Of a stretch of DNA of 64,000 nt, positions 31,292-40,251 are shown piece after piece. The stretch lies in NCBI RefSeq assembly GCF_001593955.1, contig NZ_LTAZ01000003.1, forward strand, positions 186,001 to 250,000, in the 5' to 3' direction. Position 1 is the first letter of the stretch, and every line of letters starts with the position of its first letter. The DNA is from Halalkalicoccus paucihalophilus. Lineage in GTDB: Archaea; Halobacteriota; Halobacteria; Halobacteriales; Halalkalicoccaceae. The notes beneath the pieces are model-generated. The model was not told the DNA's origin, searched no databases, and worked only from the letters and a program-made list of their open reading frames with translations. The position numbers and the translations under genes are program-made.

Positions 31292-34042
31292 ATGGCAGCC
31301 CCCGATACCGGCCCACCGCGGCTCCTCCTCGTCGGCGACGACGACTGGCTCTCGACGGCCCGCGAGGCGCTCGACACCCCTCGAACGTCGGTCGCCTCGG
31401 ACGGAGAGGAGGCGCTCGGCCGCCTCGAGAACGCCCCGATCGACTGCGTACTCAGCGCGCTCTCGCTCCCCGACGGCGGCACGCTTGATCTGCTCCGAGC
31501 GGTCCGCGAGGACCATCCAGGGCTTCCGGTCGTCGTCTACGCCCGGTCGGGCGACGAGGAGCGCGCGAGCGCGGCGATCGGGGCGGGCGCAATCGACTAT
31601 CTCCCTGTGGACTCGACTCCTCCCTCGGAACTCCGCGACCGGGTAGCCCGGGTAATCGAGGGCGCACACGCTCGCAAGGAGCGCAACCGGCGCGCCCGAC
31701 AGTTCGAGGCGCTGTTCGCGGACTCCCTCTCGGCGACGTGGGTCCTCGATCCGGAAGGCCACGTCAGGCGGGCGAACGACGCCGCTCGGTCGTTCGCGCC
31801 CGACGCGGACCCGGACGCGATCGGCGAGCCGCTCTGGGAGCGCCCGTGGATCGCGGACGCGGACCGCGACCGGCTCCGTGATGCGGTCGAACGCGCCGGC
31901 GACGAGCCCTCGACGCTGACCCTCGACTGTGTGGGAGACGAGCGCGCGCCGACCACCGTCGAACTCGCCGTCAGACCGGTCGAGGGAACCGACTCGCTGC
32001 TGGTGACGGCCGTCGACGTCACCGAGCGCGCCGAACTCGCGGACGAACTCGGGCGTTCGGAGGAACTCCACCGGGTGACGCTCAACAACATGACCGATAC
32101 GGTGCTGGTCACCGACGACGGGGGCTCGTTTACGTATATCTGCCCGAACGTCCACTTCATCTTCGGCTACACCGTCGAGGAGATCCGCGAGATGGGCACC
32201 ATCGAGGAACTGCTCGGCTCCGAGCTGTTCGACCCCGCCGAACTCCGCCGGAAGGGCGTGTTAACCAACATCGAGTGTACGGCGACCGACCGCGCCGGAC
32301 GGGAACACACGCTGCTGGTCAACGTCAAACGCGTCTCGATCCAGGGCGGCACCACCCTCTACAGCTGTCGGGACGTCACCACCCGTAAGCAACGCGAGCG
32401 TGCGCTCTCGACGCTTCACGGTACGGCCCGCGACCTGCTGTACGCCGAGAACCGCGGGGAGATCGCGGGGATCGTCACGACGGACGCGACCGACGTGCTC
32501 GACGTTCCCGGGATCGGCTGTTACCTCTTTGATGCCGAGGAGAACTCCCTCGAACCGGCGGCGACCACCGACGCCCTCGCGGAGGGCCGCGCGCTCCCCT
32601 CGAACCATCCCGGCGACGACCACCCCGTCGGCCGGGCGTTCATCGAGGGGGGCGTCGTCACGAACGGTGACCTCCTCGCGGTCCCGTTGGGCGATCACGG
32701 CGTGCTGGCGGCCGAGTCCGACGGGGGGTTCGATGCGCTCGCCGAGGAACTGGCCGACCTGCTGGCGGCGACCGCCGAGGCGGCGCTGGATCGCCTCGAA
32801 CGCGAGGCCGAACTCTGCGAGCGCGACCGGGAGCTCCGCGAGCGAAACCGCGAGCTCTCGCGGCTCAACCGGATCAACGACGTGATCCGGGGGATCGACG
32901 GGGCGCTGGTCGGGGCCGAGACCCGCGAGGAGATCGAACGCGCGGTCTGTGACCGCCTCACGACCGACGACCGCTACCGCTTCGCCTGGACCGGCGAACC
33001 CGACGGCGAGGGCGTCGTTCCCCGCGAGTGGGCCGGCGAGGACCGCGAGTATCTCGCAGGCCGTTCGTTCGAGGACGACGAGCCCGCGGCCCGTGCGGCC
33101 GAGACGGGCGAGCCCGTCGTCGTCGGGAACGTCGCGGAGGGCTTTCGCAAGGCTCCGTGGCGGGCGGCGGCGCTCGAATACGGCTATCAATCGGTCCTCA
33201 GCGTCCCGCTGGCCCACGAGGGCCTCTCCTACGGCGTGCTGTCGGTCTACGCCGACCGGCCCAACGCCTTTGACGAGATGGCCCGGACGGTGTTCCTCGA
33301 ACTCGCCGACACCATCGCCGCGGCGCTCACGGCGGTCAAACAGCGCGACGCGCTCCTGAGCGACACGGTCAGCGAACTCGAATACGAGATCCGATCGGAC
33401 TCCTGTCCGCCGCTTTCGCTCGCGCTCGCGGCCGACTGCGAGGTCGCCCTCGACGGCGGCGTCCGACGGGTCGAGGGCGGCGTGCTGGCGTTCGTCTCCG
33501 TCGAGGGAACGCCGCTCGACCGGGTCCACGAGGCCGCGAGCGACGTTCCCGCCATCGAGGAGGCGACCCCCATCGCCGAACGCGAGGACGGTGGTGTCTT
33601 CCGGCTTCGCCTCGCCTCGCCGTTCGTCGGGACCCGACTCGCCGACCACGGCGCGACCCTCCGAAGCCTGCGGGCGAGCGCCGACGACGCGAGCGCCCGA
33701 CTGGTCGTCGATGTCCCGAACCCGACGGACGTCCGGGCGGTCGACGGGGCGCTCACTGGGCTGTACGCCGACGCGACGCTGCTGTCCCAGCGCGAGCGAA
33801 CCCGGGAGAACACGGCCGAGCACACCCGTTCGGCGGTCGTCGACCGGCTCACCGACCGCCAGCGCGAGGCCGTCCGGACGGCCTACCACAGCGGCTTCTT
33901 CGAGTCGCCCCGCGCGTGTACCGGCGAGGCCGTCGCGGACGCGCTCGGGATCAGCCCCTCGGCGTTCTACCAGCTCAACCGGGCCGCCCAGCGCGCGCTC
34001 TTCGGGGCGGTGTTCGACGGGAACTTCACAATTGAAGCGTGA
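31292..34042 (+). CDS. Bat-like regulator: pseudo-receiver, PAS, GAF and HTH_10
   Basis: A 916-aa multidomain transcription regulator. Domains in rough order: response-regulator receiver fold (10-125), PAS (140-255), PAS (255-375, with TDTVLVTDDGGSFTYICPN), GAF (385-520), a coiled-coil linker (GAF-bordering ELCERDRELRERNRELSR), GAF (545-690), Bat-associated domain (700-840) and a C-terminal HTH_10 (855-905, with RLTDRQREAVRTAYHSGFFE). The receiver keeps the acidic pair (GDDD) but has A56 where the phospho-accepting Asp should be and V106 in place of the conserved Lys. So it cannot be phosphorylated in the normal way. Input is likely light, redox or small molecules through PAS and GAF. The target genes are unknown. 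Confidence 0.88.
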   Translation: MAAPDTGPPRLLLVGDDDWLSTAREALDTPRTSVASDGEEALGRLENAPIDCVLSALSLPDGGTLDLLRAVREDHPGLPVVVYARSGDEERASAAIGAGAIDYLPVDSTPPSELRDRVARVIEGAHARKERNRRARQFEALFADSLSATWVLDPEGHVRRANDAARSFAPDADPDAIGEPLWERPWIADADRDRLRDAVERAGDEPSTLTLDCVGDERAPTTVELAVRPVEGTDSLLVTAVDVTERAELADELGRSEELHRVTLNNMTDTVLVTDDGGSFTYICPNVHFIFGYTVEEIREMGTIEELLGSELFDPAELRRKGVLTNIECTATDRAGREHTLLVNVKRVSIQGGTTLYSCRDVTTRKQRERALSTLHGTARDLLYAENRGEIAGIVTTDATDVLDVPGIGCYLFDAEENSLEPAATTDALAEGRALPSNHPGDDHPVGRAFIEGGVVTNGDLLAVPLGDHGVLAAESDGGFDALAEELADLLAATAEAALDRLEREAELCERDRELRERNRELSRLNRINDVIRGIDGALVGAETREEIERAVCDRLTTDDRYRFAWTGEPDGEGVVPREWAGEDREYLAGRSFEDDEPAARAAETGEPVVVGNVAEGFRKAPWRAAALEYGYQSVLSVPLAHEGLSYGVLSVYADRPNAFDEMARTVFLELADTIAAALTAVKQRDALLSDTVSELEYEIRSDSCPPLSLALAADCEVALDGGVRRVEGGVLAFVSVEGTPLDRVHEAASDVPAIEEATPIAEREDGGVFRLRLASPFVGTRLADHGATLRSLRASADDASARLVVDVPNPTDVRAVDGALTGLYADATLLSQRERTRENTAEHTRSAVVDRLTDRQREAVRTAYHSGFFESPRACTGEAVADALGISPSAFYQLNRAAQRALFGAVFDGNFTIEA

Positions 34043-34108
34043 GTCATTATCACAAACTTCTCTATTGAACCCATTCGTACTTCGCCGTCCGGCAAGTATT
34101 GCGCGCCG

Positions 34109-34282
34109 ATGACAGCGAACGGCACCTCACCGACCCCGACGTGGGACGTAGCTTCCGACGCCGAGACCGAATCGACCTACGAGTGTCTCGATTGTGGTAC
34201 CCGCGTTACCGGGACCTCGCATCCCGGCTCGTGTCCGAACTGTGACGCCCCGTTCCGAAACTGCGCGACCTCGATCGAGTGA
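34109..34282 (+). CDS. Rubrerythrin-like / zinc-knuckle small protein
   Basis: A 57-aa acidic protein with [10 protein letters not shown] and [10 protein letters not shown], a rubredoxin-like C-x2-C...C-x2-C knuckle, of the kind annotated as rubrerythrin-like domain in haloarchaea (family name from memory). Its stop is two bases before the ATG of the glutamate dehydrogenase, so the two genes are likely co-transcribed. It may bind iron or zinc; its function is not known. Confidence 0.8.
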   Translation: MTANGTSPTPTWDVASDAETESTYECLDCGTRVTGTSHPGSCPNCDAPFRNCATSIE

Positions 34283-34284
34283 GC

Positions 34285-35556
34285 ATGAGTGTTCCCGTTA
34301 CCGAGGAGCGAGAGGAGCCCGAGACGGCGCTCGCGACGGCGCGGCGCCAACTCGACCGGGCGGCAGCCCACGTCGAGATCGATCCCGCAGTCGTCGAGCG
34401 GTTGAAACACCCCGCGCGCGTCCAGCGCGTCTCGCTGCCGGTCGAGCGCGACGACGGGAGCCTCGAGGTCTTTACGGGCTATCGCGCCCAGCACGACAGC
34501 GTCCGGGGCCCGTTCAAGGGCGGGATGCGCTATCACCCCGGCGTCACCGAAGAGGAGTGCATCAGCCTCTCGATGTGGATGACGTGGAAGACCGCGGTGA
34601 TGGACCTGCCCTTCGGCGGCGCGAAGGGCGGCGTCGTGGTCGATCCCAAGGAGCTGAGCGAGGCCGAAACCGAACGGCTGACACGACGGTTCGCCCAGGA
34701 ACTGCGCGACACGGTCGGCCCGATGCACGACATCCCGGCGCCCGACATGGGCACGGATGCCGAGACGATGGGTTGGTTCATGGACGCCTACAGCGTGTTG
34801 CAGGGCGAGACCACGCCCGGCGTCGTGACGGGCAAGCCGCCGGTGATCGGCGGGAGCCACGGCCGCGAGGAGGCCCCCGGACGGAGCGTAGCGATCGTCG
34901 CCCGTGAGGCCTGCGAGTACCACGGCCTGCCGCTTGAGGAGGCGACGGTCGCGGTCCAGGGCTACGGCAGCGTCGGCGCGAACGCCGCGCGCCTGCTCGA
35001 CTCATGGGGTGCGACGGTCGTCGCCGTCAGCGACGTCAACGGCGCGGCCTACGACCCCGCTGGGCTCGACACGACCGCGATTCCGACCCACGAGGAGGAG
35101 CCAGAAGCGGTCACGCGGATCGCAGAGCGGACCATTGAGAACGAGGAGCTGCTGGAACTCGACGTCGACGTGCTGGTCCCGGCGGCCGTCGGCAACGTCA
35201 TCACGGCGTCGAACGCCGACGCGATCGCCGCGAATCTGGTCGTCGAGGGGGCGAACGGCCCCACCACCGCTACCGCCGACTCCATTCTGCGCGAGCGCGG
35301 AATCCCCGTTATCCCGGACATCCTCGCGAACGCCGGGGGCGTCACCGTGAGCTACTTCGAGTGGCTCCAGGACATCAACCGGCGATCGTGGAGCCACGAC
35401 CGCGTCAACGAAGAGTTGGAGACGGAGATGCTCCGCGCGTGGAACGCGGTCGCGGATCGCGTCGACGAGCGGGGGCTGGCGTGGCGCGACGCCGCCTACG
35501 CGCTCGCGCTCGAACGCCTCGGGGCCGCCCACGAGGCCCGCGGGCTGTGGCCCTGA
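34285..35556 (+). CDS. Glutamate dehydrogenase (Glu/Leu/Phe/Val family)
   Basis: A 423-aa hexameric enzyme for reversible oxidative deamination of glutamate to 2-oxoglutarate and ammonia. The substrate-binding segment [15 protein letters not shown] and the catalytic lysine segment [18 protein letters not shown] are at about 75-120. The dinucleotide fold is at [20 protein letters not shown] near 218-237, and [12 protein letters not shown] lies near the C-terminus. Coenzyme preference is not read from sequence. The ATG at 34285 is preferred to a GTG six bases upstream. With the Amt-PII fusion it suggests active ammonium assimilation control. Confidence 0.95.
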   Translation: MSVPVTEEREEPETALATARRQLDRAAAHVEIDPAVVERLKHPARVQRVSLPVERDDGSLEVFTGYRAQHDSVRGPFKGGMRYHPGVTEEECISLSMWMTWKTAVMDLPFGGAKGGVVVDPKELSEAETERLTRRFAQELRDTVGPMHDIPAPDMGTDAETMGWFMDAYSVLQGETTPGVVTGKPPVIGGSHGREEAPGRSVAIVAREACEYHGLPLEEATVAVQGYGSVGANAARLLDSWGATVVAVSDVNGAAYDPAGLDTTAIPTHEEEPEAVTRIAERTIENEELLELDVDVLVPAAVGNVITASNADAIAANLVVEGANGPTTATADSILRERGIPVIPDILANAGGVTVSYFEWLQDINRRSWSHDRVNEELETEMLRAWNAVADRVDERGLAWRDAAYALALERLGAAHEARGLWP

Positions 35557-36060
35557 CTACTGGAGTTCGAGCTTCCGGACGAACGGGAGCTCCCGAAGCT
35601 CGTTGAGCACGTCGCCCGGAACCGGCTCGTCGGTGACGATGTAGAGCCGTGGCTCGTCGGTGAACTCCGGGTCCTCGCTCACCGTTTGACGGATCGAGAT
35701 GCCGTTGTCGGCGAGCAAGCCAGTAACAGTGGCGACGATCCCCTCCTGGCCCGCGTCCCGGACCGCGATCGTCAGCGTCGAGAGGTCGATGACGGGCGCC
35801 AGATCCATCAGGCTGGGGATCTGGGAGATGTTCTGGAAGACGAGCCTGAGCTCCTCGTCCGCGAGGATCGCACTCGTGGTCGAATCGACCACTCGCCGGT
35901 CGACGTCGATCTCGCGGGCGACCTGCGTATTGGGGATCTCGATGGTCCCCGAAACGACCCGTCCGTCGTCGTTGACCGAGAAGCCGCGTTCGAGGAGGAG
36001 CCGTATCACTGCTTGCTGACTCGGCGATCCCTCGAACTTGGCCATGATCTCGTCGAACAT
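35557..36060 (-). CDS. ACT-domain regulator of amino acid metabolism (COG2150-like)
   Basis: A 167-aa protein. The N-terminal part (about 1-80) is a winged-helix segment (SPSQQAVIRLLLERGFSVND, then TQVAREIDVDRRVVDSTT) and the C-terminal part (about 95-165) an ACT fold (IDLSTLTIAVRDAGQEGIVA, ISIRQTVSEDPEF). It looks like a ligand-sensing transcription regulator controlled by an amino acid. Its ATG overlaps the hisB stop by one base (TGATG), so histidine or a related amino acid is a plausible effector. Confidence 0.85.
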   Translation of the reverse strand: MFDEIMAKFEGSPSQQAVIRLLLERGFSVNDDGRVVSGTIEIPNTQVAREIDVDRRVVDSTTSAILADEELRLVFQNISQIPSLMDLAPVIDLSTLTIAVRDAGQEGIVATVTGLLADNGISIRQTVSEDPEFTDEPRLYIVTDEPVPGDVLNELRELPFVRKLELQ

Positions 36061-36647
36061 CACAGCTGCCCCTTCGTGCTCGGGGTCCCACCGCGGCGCT
36101 CGTCGATCCGTGTCGCGTCGTCGAGCGCGCGGGCGAGGCACTTGAACAGCGCCTCTGTCTCGTGATGGGCGTTCTCGCCCTCGACCTCGAGATGGAGCGT
36201 GAGTCCGGCATTCATTGCCAGTGACTCCGCGAAGTGCCGCGCCATGTCGCTCGTGAACTCCCCAACCGACTCCTGGGAGAACTCCCCGTCGAAATAGAAT
36301 CGAGGTCGGCCGCTGACATCGACTACCACCGAGGCGACGGCCTCGTCCAGCGGTACTCGGCGATCCGCGTAGCGGACCATCCCCGCCTTGTCGCCGACGG
36401 CTTCCTTAAAAGCGTTCCCGAGGACGATCGCCACGTCCTCGACGGTGTGGTGGTCGTCGATCTCCAAGTCGCCGTCACAGCGTACGGTGAGGTCGAACAG
36501 GCCGTGGGTCCCAAAGGCCGTGAGCATGTGGTCGAAAAACCCGATTCCCGTCTCGATCTCCGCGTCGCCGCTGCCGTCCAGATCCAGTACGCACTCGATC
36601 TCGGTCTCGGCGGTCTCTCTACTGATTTCCGCCGTCCGGTCGGTCAT
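36060..36647 (-). CDS. hisB: Imidazoleglycerol-phosphate dehydratase
   Basis: A 195-aa enzyme of histidine synthesis that dehydrates imidazole glycerol phosphate. The manganese-binding repeats are visible as [14 protein letters not shown] near residues 60-73 and [12 protein letters not shown] near 160-171, together with [14 protein letters not shown]. The ATG at 36647 ([17 protein letters not shown]) fits the family; the nine-codon upstream extension does not. It is followed by an overlapping ACT-domain gene. hisI and hisA are elsewhere in the window (48091-48459 and 51155-51883), so the his genes are scattered. Confidence 0.95.
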   Translation of the reverse strand: MTDRTAEISRETAETEIECVLDLDGSGDAEIETGIGFFDHMLTAFGTHGLFDLTVRCDGDLEIDDHHTVEDVAIVLGNAFKEAVGDKAGMVRYADRRVPLDEAVASVVVDVSGRPRFYFDGEFSQESVGEFTSDMARHFAESLAMNAGLTLHLEVEGENAHHETEALFKCLARALDDATRIDERRGGTPSTKGQL

Positions 36648-36685
36648 AACCGACCGAACACGCCGGGGGCACATGGCGGTTGCGC

Positions 36686-37570
36686 TTAGCCGGTGAGTTC
36701 GGCCTCACAGAGCGCTTGGTAGGTCACGCGGATCGTCGGCGGGCTCACGTCCGCGACGTCGGCGGCCTGCTTCTGTGTGACCTCCGCCTCGCGCTCCCTC
36801 GCGGCCGTGTAGAGACAGGCCGCCGCGACGCCGGCGGGGTTGTGCCCGCCGATCAGTTCGTCTTCGACGGCCGATTCGAGCAGTTCGGTTCCACGATTTC
36901 GCACCTCTTTCGGGAGGTCGAGGCGACTCCCGAACCGGGGGATGTAGTCCCCGGGATCGAGCGGTCCGACGGGGAGGCCGAGTTCGCGGTTGATCGCGTC
37001 GTAGGCGGCGTCGAGCTCCGACCGAGAGGCACGCGATACCTCGAGTATCTCGGCGCGGATCCGCGAGACGTCGTGAACCCGGCAGGCGGCGTACACCGCC
37101 GCGGCGGTAAACCCTTCGAGCGAGCGCCCCGTGACGATCCCCTCGTTTTGGGCGGAGCGAAACAGGTCACACGCCTGATCCCGGATCGAATCGGGAAGCG
37201 CCAATGCCGAGGTCAGGCGACGGATCTGCATGAACACGTCGCGCTGGTTCGCCTCGGCTTTGGTCTCACACTGTGACCACCTGCTGTGCTTTCGCATCCG
37301 AGCGTACAGCCTGCGCTTGCGCCCGGTCGCTCGGTTGAGCCCGCCGTAGCCGATCTCCGTCGAGAGCCCGTAGTCGTGGCGCGAGCGCGACAGCGGCGCA
37401 CCCGTCCGGCGACGATCGTTCTCCTCGTCCTCGAACGAGCGCCACTCCGGGCCGGGGTCGATCGGGTCCTCCGCCACGATCAGTCCACACTCGGTACAGA
37501 CCGTCTCCGTGTCGTGAACCGAGAGCGATCCGTTACATTCCGGGCAATCCGATGGTTGATTCGCTGCCAT
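36686..37570 (-). CDS. Transcription initiation factor TFB
   Basis: A 294-aa general transcription factor. The N-terminal zinc ribbon uses C9, C12, C25 and C28 ([19 protein letters not shown]). The B-finger region [20 protein letters not shown] follows. Two cyclin-fold repeats cover about 100-195 and 200-294, and the second ends with the BRE-recognition helix region ([14 protein letters not shown]). Haloarchaea carry several TFB paralogues for different gene sets; this one is a full-length member. It is leaderless, with a TATA box at 37591-37601. Confidence 0.95.
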   Translation of the reverse strand: MAANQPSDCPECNGSLSVHDTETVCTECGLIVAEDPIDPGPEWRSFEDEENDRRRTGAPLSRSRHDYGLSTEIGYGGLNRATGRKRRLYARMRKHSRWSQCETKAEANQRDVFMQIRRLTSALALPDSIRDQACDLFRSAQNEGIVTGRSLEGFTAAAVYAACRVHDVSRIRAEILEVSRASRSELDAAYDAINRELGLPVGPLDPGDYIPRFGSRLDLPKEVRNRGTELLESAVEDELIGGHNPAGVAAACLYTAAREREAEVTQKQAADVADVSPPTIRVTYQALCEAELTG

Positions 37571-37590
37571 TATAATGTAATATATACGAC

Positions 37591-37601
37591 TAATATTTAA
37601 A
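37591..37601 (-). promoter_or_regulatory. TATA box of the TFB gene
   Basis: Minus-strand TTTAAATATTA is centred about 26 bases before the ATG at 37570. A second AT-rich run TATATATTACA (37577-37587) lies too close to the start to be the box. Confidence 0.55.
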
Positions 37602-37695
37602 ACTAGGTATTGTATTAAGGATTCAAGTAACAGTGGCTGTGATTCGTTTTCTCACCACACGACTGGAGCCTCTCACTACCTCTGAGATCACCGGA

Positions 37696-38121
37696 TTACA
37701 TCTGGCCGTTCGCGGAGATCCTCTCCGCGATATCGTCCAACTCCTCGTCGTCGAGATCGGGCGGCGAACCCGCTACCGAGTGAATCGGGCCGCCCCCGTC
37801 ACCCTCGAATCGGGGGATGATGTGACCGTGGACGTGTGGGACCTCCTGGCCGGCGGCCTCGCCGTTGTTGAACGCGACGTTTGAGGCCGAGGCGTCGACG
37901 GCCTCCTCGACGACGGGGATCAGCTTCTGAAGCGTATCGTACAGATCGCTCGCGAGGTCGTCGGGGAGGTCGTTCAGGCGCTCGTACTCCTCTTTGGGGA
38001 TCACGAGCGTGTGGCCCAGTGCGAGCGGGTTGGCGTCGAGAAACGCCATCGTCGTCTCGTCCTCGTAGACGACCCGTGCCGGGATCTCGCCCTCGACGAT
38101 CTGGCTGAAGATGCTTGCCAT
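37696..38121 (-). CDS. HIT-family nucleotide hydrolase
   Basis: A 141-aa histidine-triad protein. The triad HVHGH covers H96, H98 and H100, with H98 as nucleophile; the N-terminal half has IFSQIVEGEIPARVVYEDE and GHTLVIPK, as in Hint and Ap4A-type HIT hydrolases. It cleaves AMP-conjugated or dinucleotide substrates. The ATG at 38121 (MASIFSQIV) is preferred; an upstream in-frame start adds nine residues. Confidence 0.92.
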   Translation of the reverse strand: MASIFSQIVEGEIPARVVYEDETTMAFLDANPLALGHTLVIPKEEYERLNDLPDDLASDLYDTLQKLIPVVEEAVDASASNVAFNNGEAAGQEVPHVHGHIIPRFEGDGGGPIHSVAGSPPDLDDEELDDIAERISANGQM

Positions 38122-38190
38122 ATGGGGACGTGTGGTGGCATCCGGCAAGAAGGTTGGCGATGGCCGTAGTGCGATCCGGATCGACGAGAT

Positions 38191-39267
38191 CTACGCTGGC
38201 CCAACGGTTCCCTCGCCTCTCGTGACCAGATATAGTGCAAAGGAGGTGAGCCAGTGTGAGCCGGAATACTCATCGGTAAAGGCAACTGTAAGGCCGGTCT
38301 CGGCATGTCTGCCGGCGAACTCCTCGAATACGGCTCCGAGGTGCTGATTGTCGATTGCTTCCGCGACTCCCGCGAGACACCACGCCCGCGACAGGTCGAG
38401 CCCGGCGAGGTGAAGTTCCATTCCGTCCTCGGCTTCGGGGTCGACCGCGGCCGGCTCCGGAAGTTCCTCATACGGCGATTCGACCACGTCGGGCAGGAAA
38501 TCCCCGAGCCACCCCGCGAACGCCTTCTTGTCGAGGACGCGCCGCATCAGGTCGGCCTCGGTCAGTGCCGGCGACAGGAAATCCCAGCCCAGCGGCTCGT
38601 ACTCGATCGGGTAGTCCCGGTCGTCCGCATAGAACCGTCTCGCGGTTTCGGTGGCTGCCGACGCGAGCGACCCGTCCCCGACGACCCGCGCGTAATCGAG
38701 GACGCAGGTCAGCCCGAACGCGGAGTTACCGTGAGTCCCGACCCGAATCGGCCGCTCTCGGGACAGGAACCCGGTCTCGACGAGGTCTACGATCTTCATC
38801 TCCAGCGGGCGGAGAACCGCTCGCCACTCGTCGGCACGCCGGTCCTCCCACGCGTGGAGTTCCGCCGCGAGCCGCAGAAACCACCCCCAACCATACGGGT
38901 TCTCGAAGGAAGGGTTCTCCTCGAAATGCGCGACCTCGTGCCCGACGTTTTTCGGGGTGAGCCGCGATTCGACACTTTCGACGATCTCCCCTGTTCGTGG
39001 GTGGTCGTCGAACAGCCGCAGCTGGCGACACAACGACCAGTGCCCGTGGACCGCCGAGTGCCAGTCGAAACAGCCGTAAAACACCGGATGTCGATCGGCT
39101 GGACTGGGTATGTCGCTCGACGATTCGACCGAGCGGACGTAGTGGGGGAATTCCCGCTCGATACCCGACAGGGGATGCTCTGCGAACCGATCTATGAGTT
39201 CGGGTTCGATCCAATCGAACCGACCGGAGAGAACGGCCTCGGTATCGATCTCCTCAAGCGAAGCCAT
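38191..39267 (-). CDS. DUF2891 family protein
   Basis: A 358-aa soluble protein that matches the DUF2891 pattern in my memory: HPVFYGCFDWHSAVHGHWSL near residues 60-80, PYGWGWFLRLAAELHAWED near 125-143, and GTHGNSAFGL. The predicted fold is an all-alpha toroid like glycoside hydrolase or terpenoid cyclase folds. The conserved His, Trp and Asp positions suggest a sugar or polar-ligand pocket, but no activity is established. Starts at the ATG at 39267, just after the convergent UDG stop. Confidence 0.85.
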   Translation of the reverse strand: MASLEEIDTEAVLSGRFDWIEPELIDRFAEHPLSGIEREFPHYVRSVESSSDIPSPADRHPVFYGCFDWHSAVHGHWSLCRQLRLFDDHPRTGEIVESVESRLTPKNVGHEVAHFEENPSFENPYGWGWFLRLAAELHAWEDRRADEWRAVLRPLEMKIVDLVETGFLSRERPIRVGTHGNSAFGLTCVLDYARVVGDGSLASAATETARRFYADDRDYPIEYEPLGWDFLSPALTEADLMRRVLDKKAFAGWLGDFLPDVVESPYEELPEPAAVDPEAEDGMELHLAGLDLSRAWCLAGVAEAIDNQHLGAVFEEFAGRHAETGLTVAFTDEYSGSHWLTSFALYLVTRGEGTVGPA

Positions 39268-39306
39268 GTCACCCCGATCGGGTAGGTCACTCGTGATACT
39301 TCCGAC

Positions 39307-39936
39307 TCAGACGGATCTTCCGACGAGTTCGTCGAGCTCTTCTTCGAGTCTCGTCCGGTACTCCTCGGGCTCGTAACCGAGGCGCGCGATCCAGATGTTC
39401 TGATAGGAGGGATGGAGGACAGGCAGGAGCGGGGTGGAAAGGGCCTCGCAGTCGATGGGTTCGAGGACGTGGTCGGTGAACCCCTCCAAACTCCGACCGT
39501 CGAGCGCGAGCAGCGTCTCGGTGGCGTGCTTTCCGGTGGGAACGATCACGCTTGGTTGGACCTGTTCGACCTCGGTGACGAGGTGGGTCCGGCAGGTCGC
39601 GAGTTCCTCGTCGGTCGGTTCCCGATTAGAACCCTCGCCGTCCGGCGGGAAGCACTTCACGGCGTTCGTGTAGTAGGCGTCGTGATAGCCCACGGACTCC
39701 ATCAGGTCGCGGATGACGCGCCCGGAGTGGCGGGCGGTGTAGGCCATCCCGGTCCAGTTGCCACCCTTCCACTGCTCGGCCTCGGGCGTCCCCGCGCCGG
39801 GAGCCTCGCCGACGACGATCACCGAGGAATCGAGCGGCCCGGTCCCCCACGAGATGCACTCGCGGGTCTCCGCGAGGTGGGGACACCGGGTGCAGTTCGG
39901 TTCGAGGACGTTGCGTGAATCGGGGTACTGCGGCAC
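39307..39936 (-). CDS. Uracil-DNA glycosylase, 4Fe-4S type (family 4/5)
   Basis: A 209-aa DNA-repair enzyme that removes uracil from DNA. Cluster cysteines are in PNCTRCPHL and in YTNAVKCFPP and ATCRTHL. Motif 1, VGEAPGAGTPEAEQWKG, and motif 2-like VLHPSYQN near the C-terminus are typical. I use the GTG at 39936 (VPQYPDSRNVLEPN). A TTG 27 bases upstream would add nine residues. It is divergent from ileS across a 315-base gap. Confidence 0.88.
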   Translation of the reverse strand: MPQYPDSRNVLEPNCTRCPHLAETRECISWGTGPLDSSVIVVGEAPGAGTPEAEQWKGGNWTGMAYTARHSGRVIRDLMESVGYHDAYYTNAVKCFPPDGEGSNREPTDEELATCRTHLVTEVEQVQPSVIVPTGKHATETLLALDGRSLEGFTDHVLEPIDCEALSTPLLPVLHPSYQNIWIARLGYEPEEYRTRLEEELDELVGRSV

Positions 39937-40251
39937 GGTAGATCCGATGAACCCGCCGACCAAAGCCGTGTCGAGTTGAAACGAGGTGCGGTGGCCAGCG
40001 CGAGGGCGGTCGCCATATCGGCGACCGCACGAGCGGGGCGGGGAAGGGCTGGTGTTCCCGGAAGCGGCGCGTGATCGCGCGCCGCGACTCAGCGGAACCT
40101 GGCGGTCCTCAGAAATCTCCGATTTCTGGGATCCAGAAAGGCCGCGAAGCGGCCTTTCTTAGGGACATGAAAAGGGCGAGCAGCAGACGCCAGTCTGCTG
40201 CGAGGGCTTTCGACCGAACGCTCTTTACCGCGCCGCCGGATTCCTACTGGT
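39937..40251. other. 315-base divergent gap between UDG and ileS genes
   Basis: Holds the promoters of both genes and a block of three perfect hairpins (40108-40201). The ileS TATA-like box is probably CTTTACC near 40222-40228, roughly 25-30 bases before its ATG. No coding frame or RNA gene is convincing here. Confidence 0.55.
40108..40201. repeat. Three tandem perfect hairpins upstream of ileS
   Basis: AGAAATC-tcc-GATTTCT (40111-40127, extendable outward by 2-3 pairs with one G-T), AGAAAGGCCGC-gaa-GCGGCCTTTCT (40135-40159, 11 bp) and CAGCAGAC-gcca-GTCTGCTG (40181-40200, 9 bp with the flanking G-C). They lie between divergent promoters, so they are not plain terminators. They may be operator sites, supercoil-driven cruciforms or a decayed palindromic mobile element. 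Confidence 0.7.

Noticed and set aside
32261..33889. A 542-codon minus-strand open frame opposite the Bat-like regulator.
   Set aside because: It mirrors the GAF and Bat domains in antisense; no motif and an atypical composition for haloarchaea.
39937..39963. TTG start nine codons upstream for the uracil-DNA glycosylase.
   Set aside because: The GTG at 39936 gives the better family N-terminus; kept only as an alternative.
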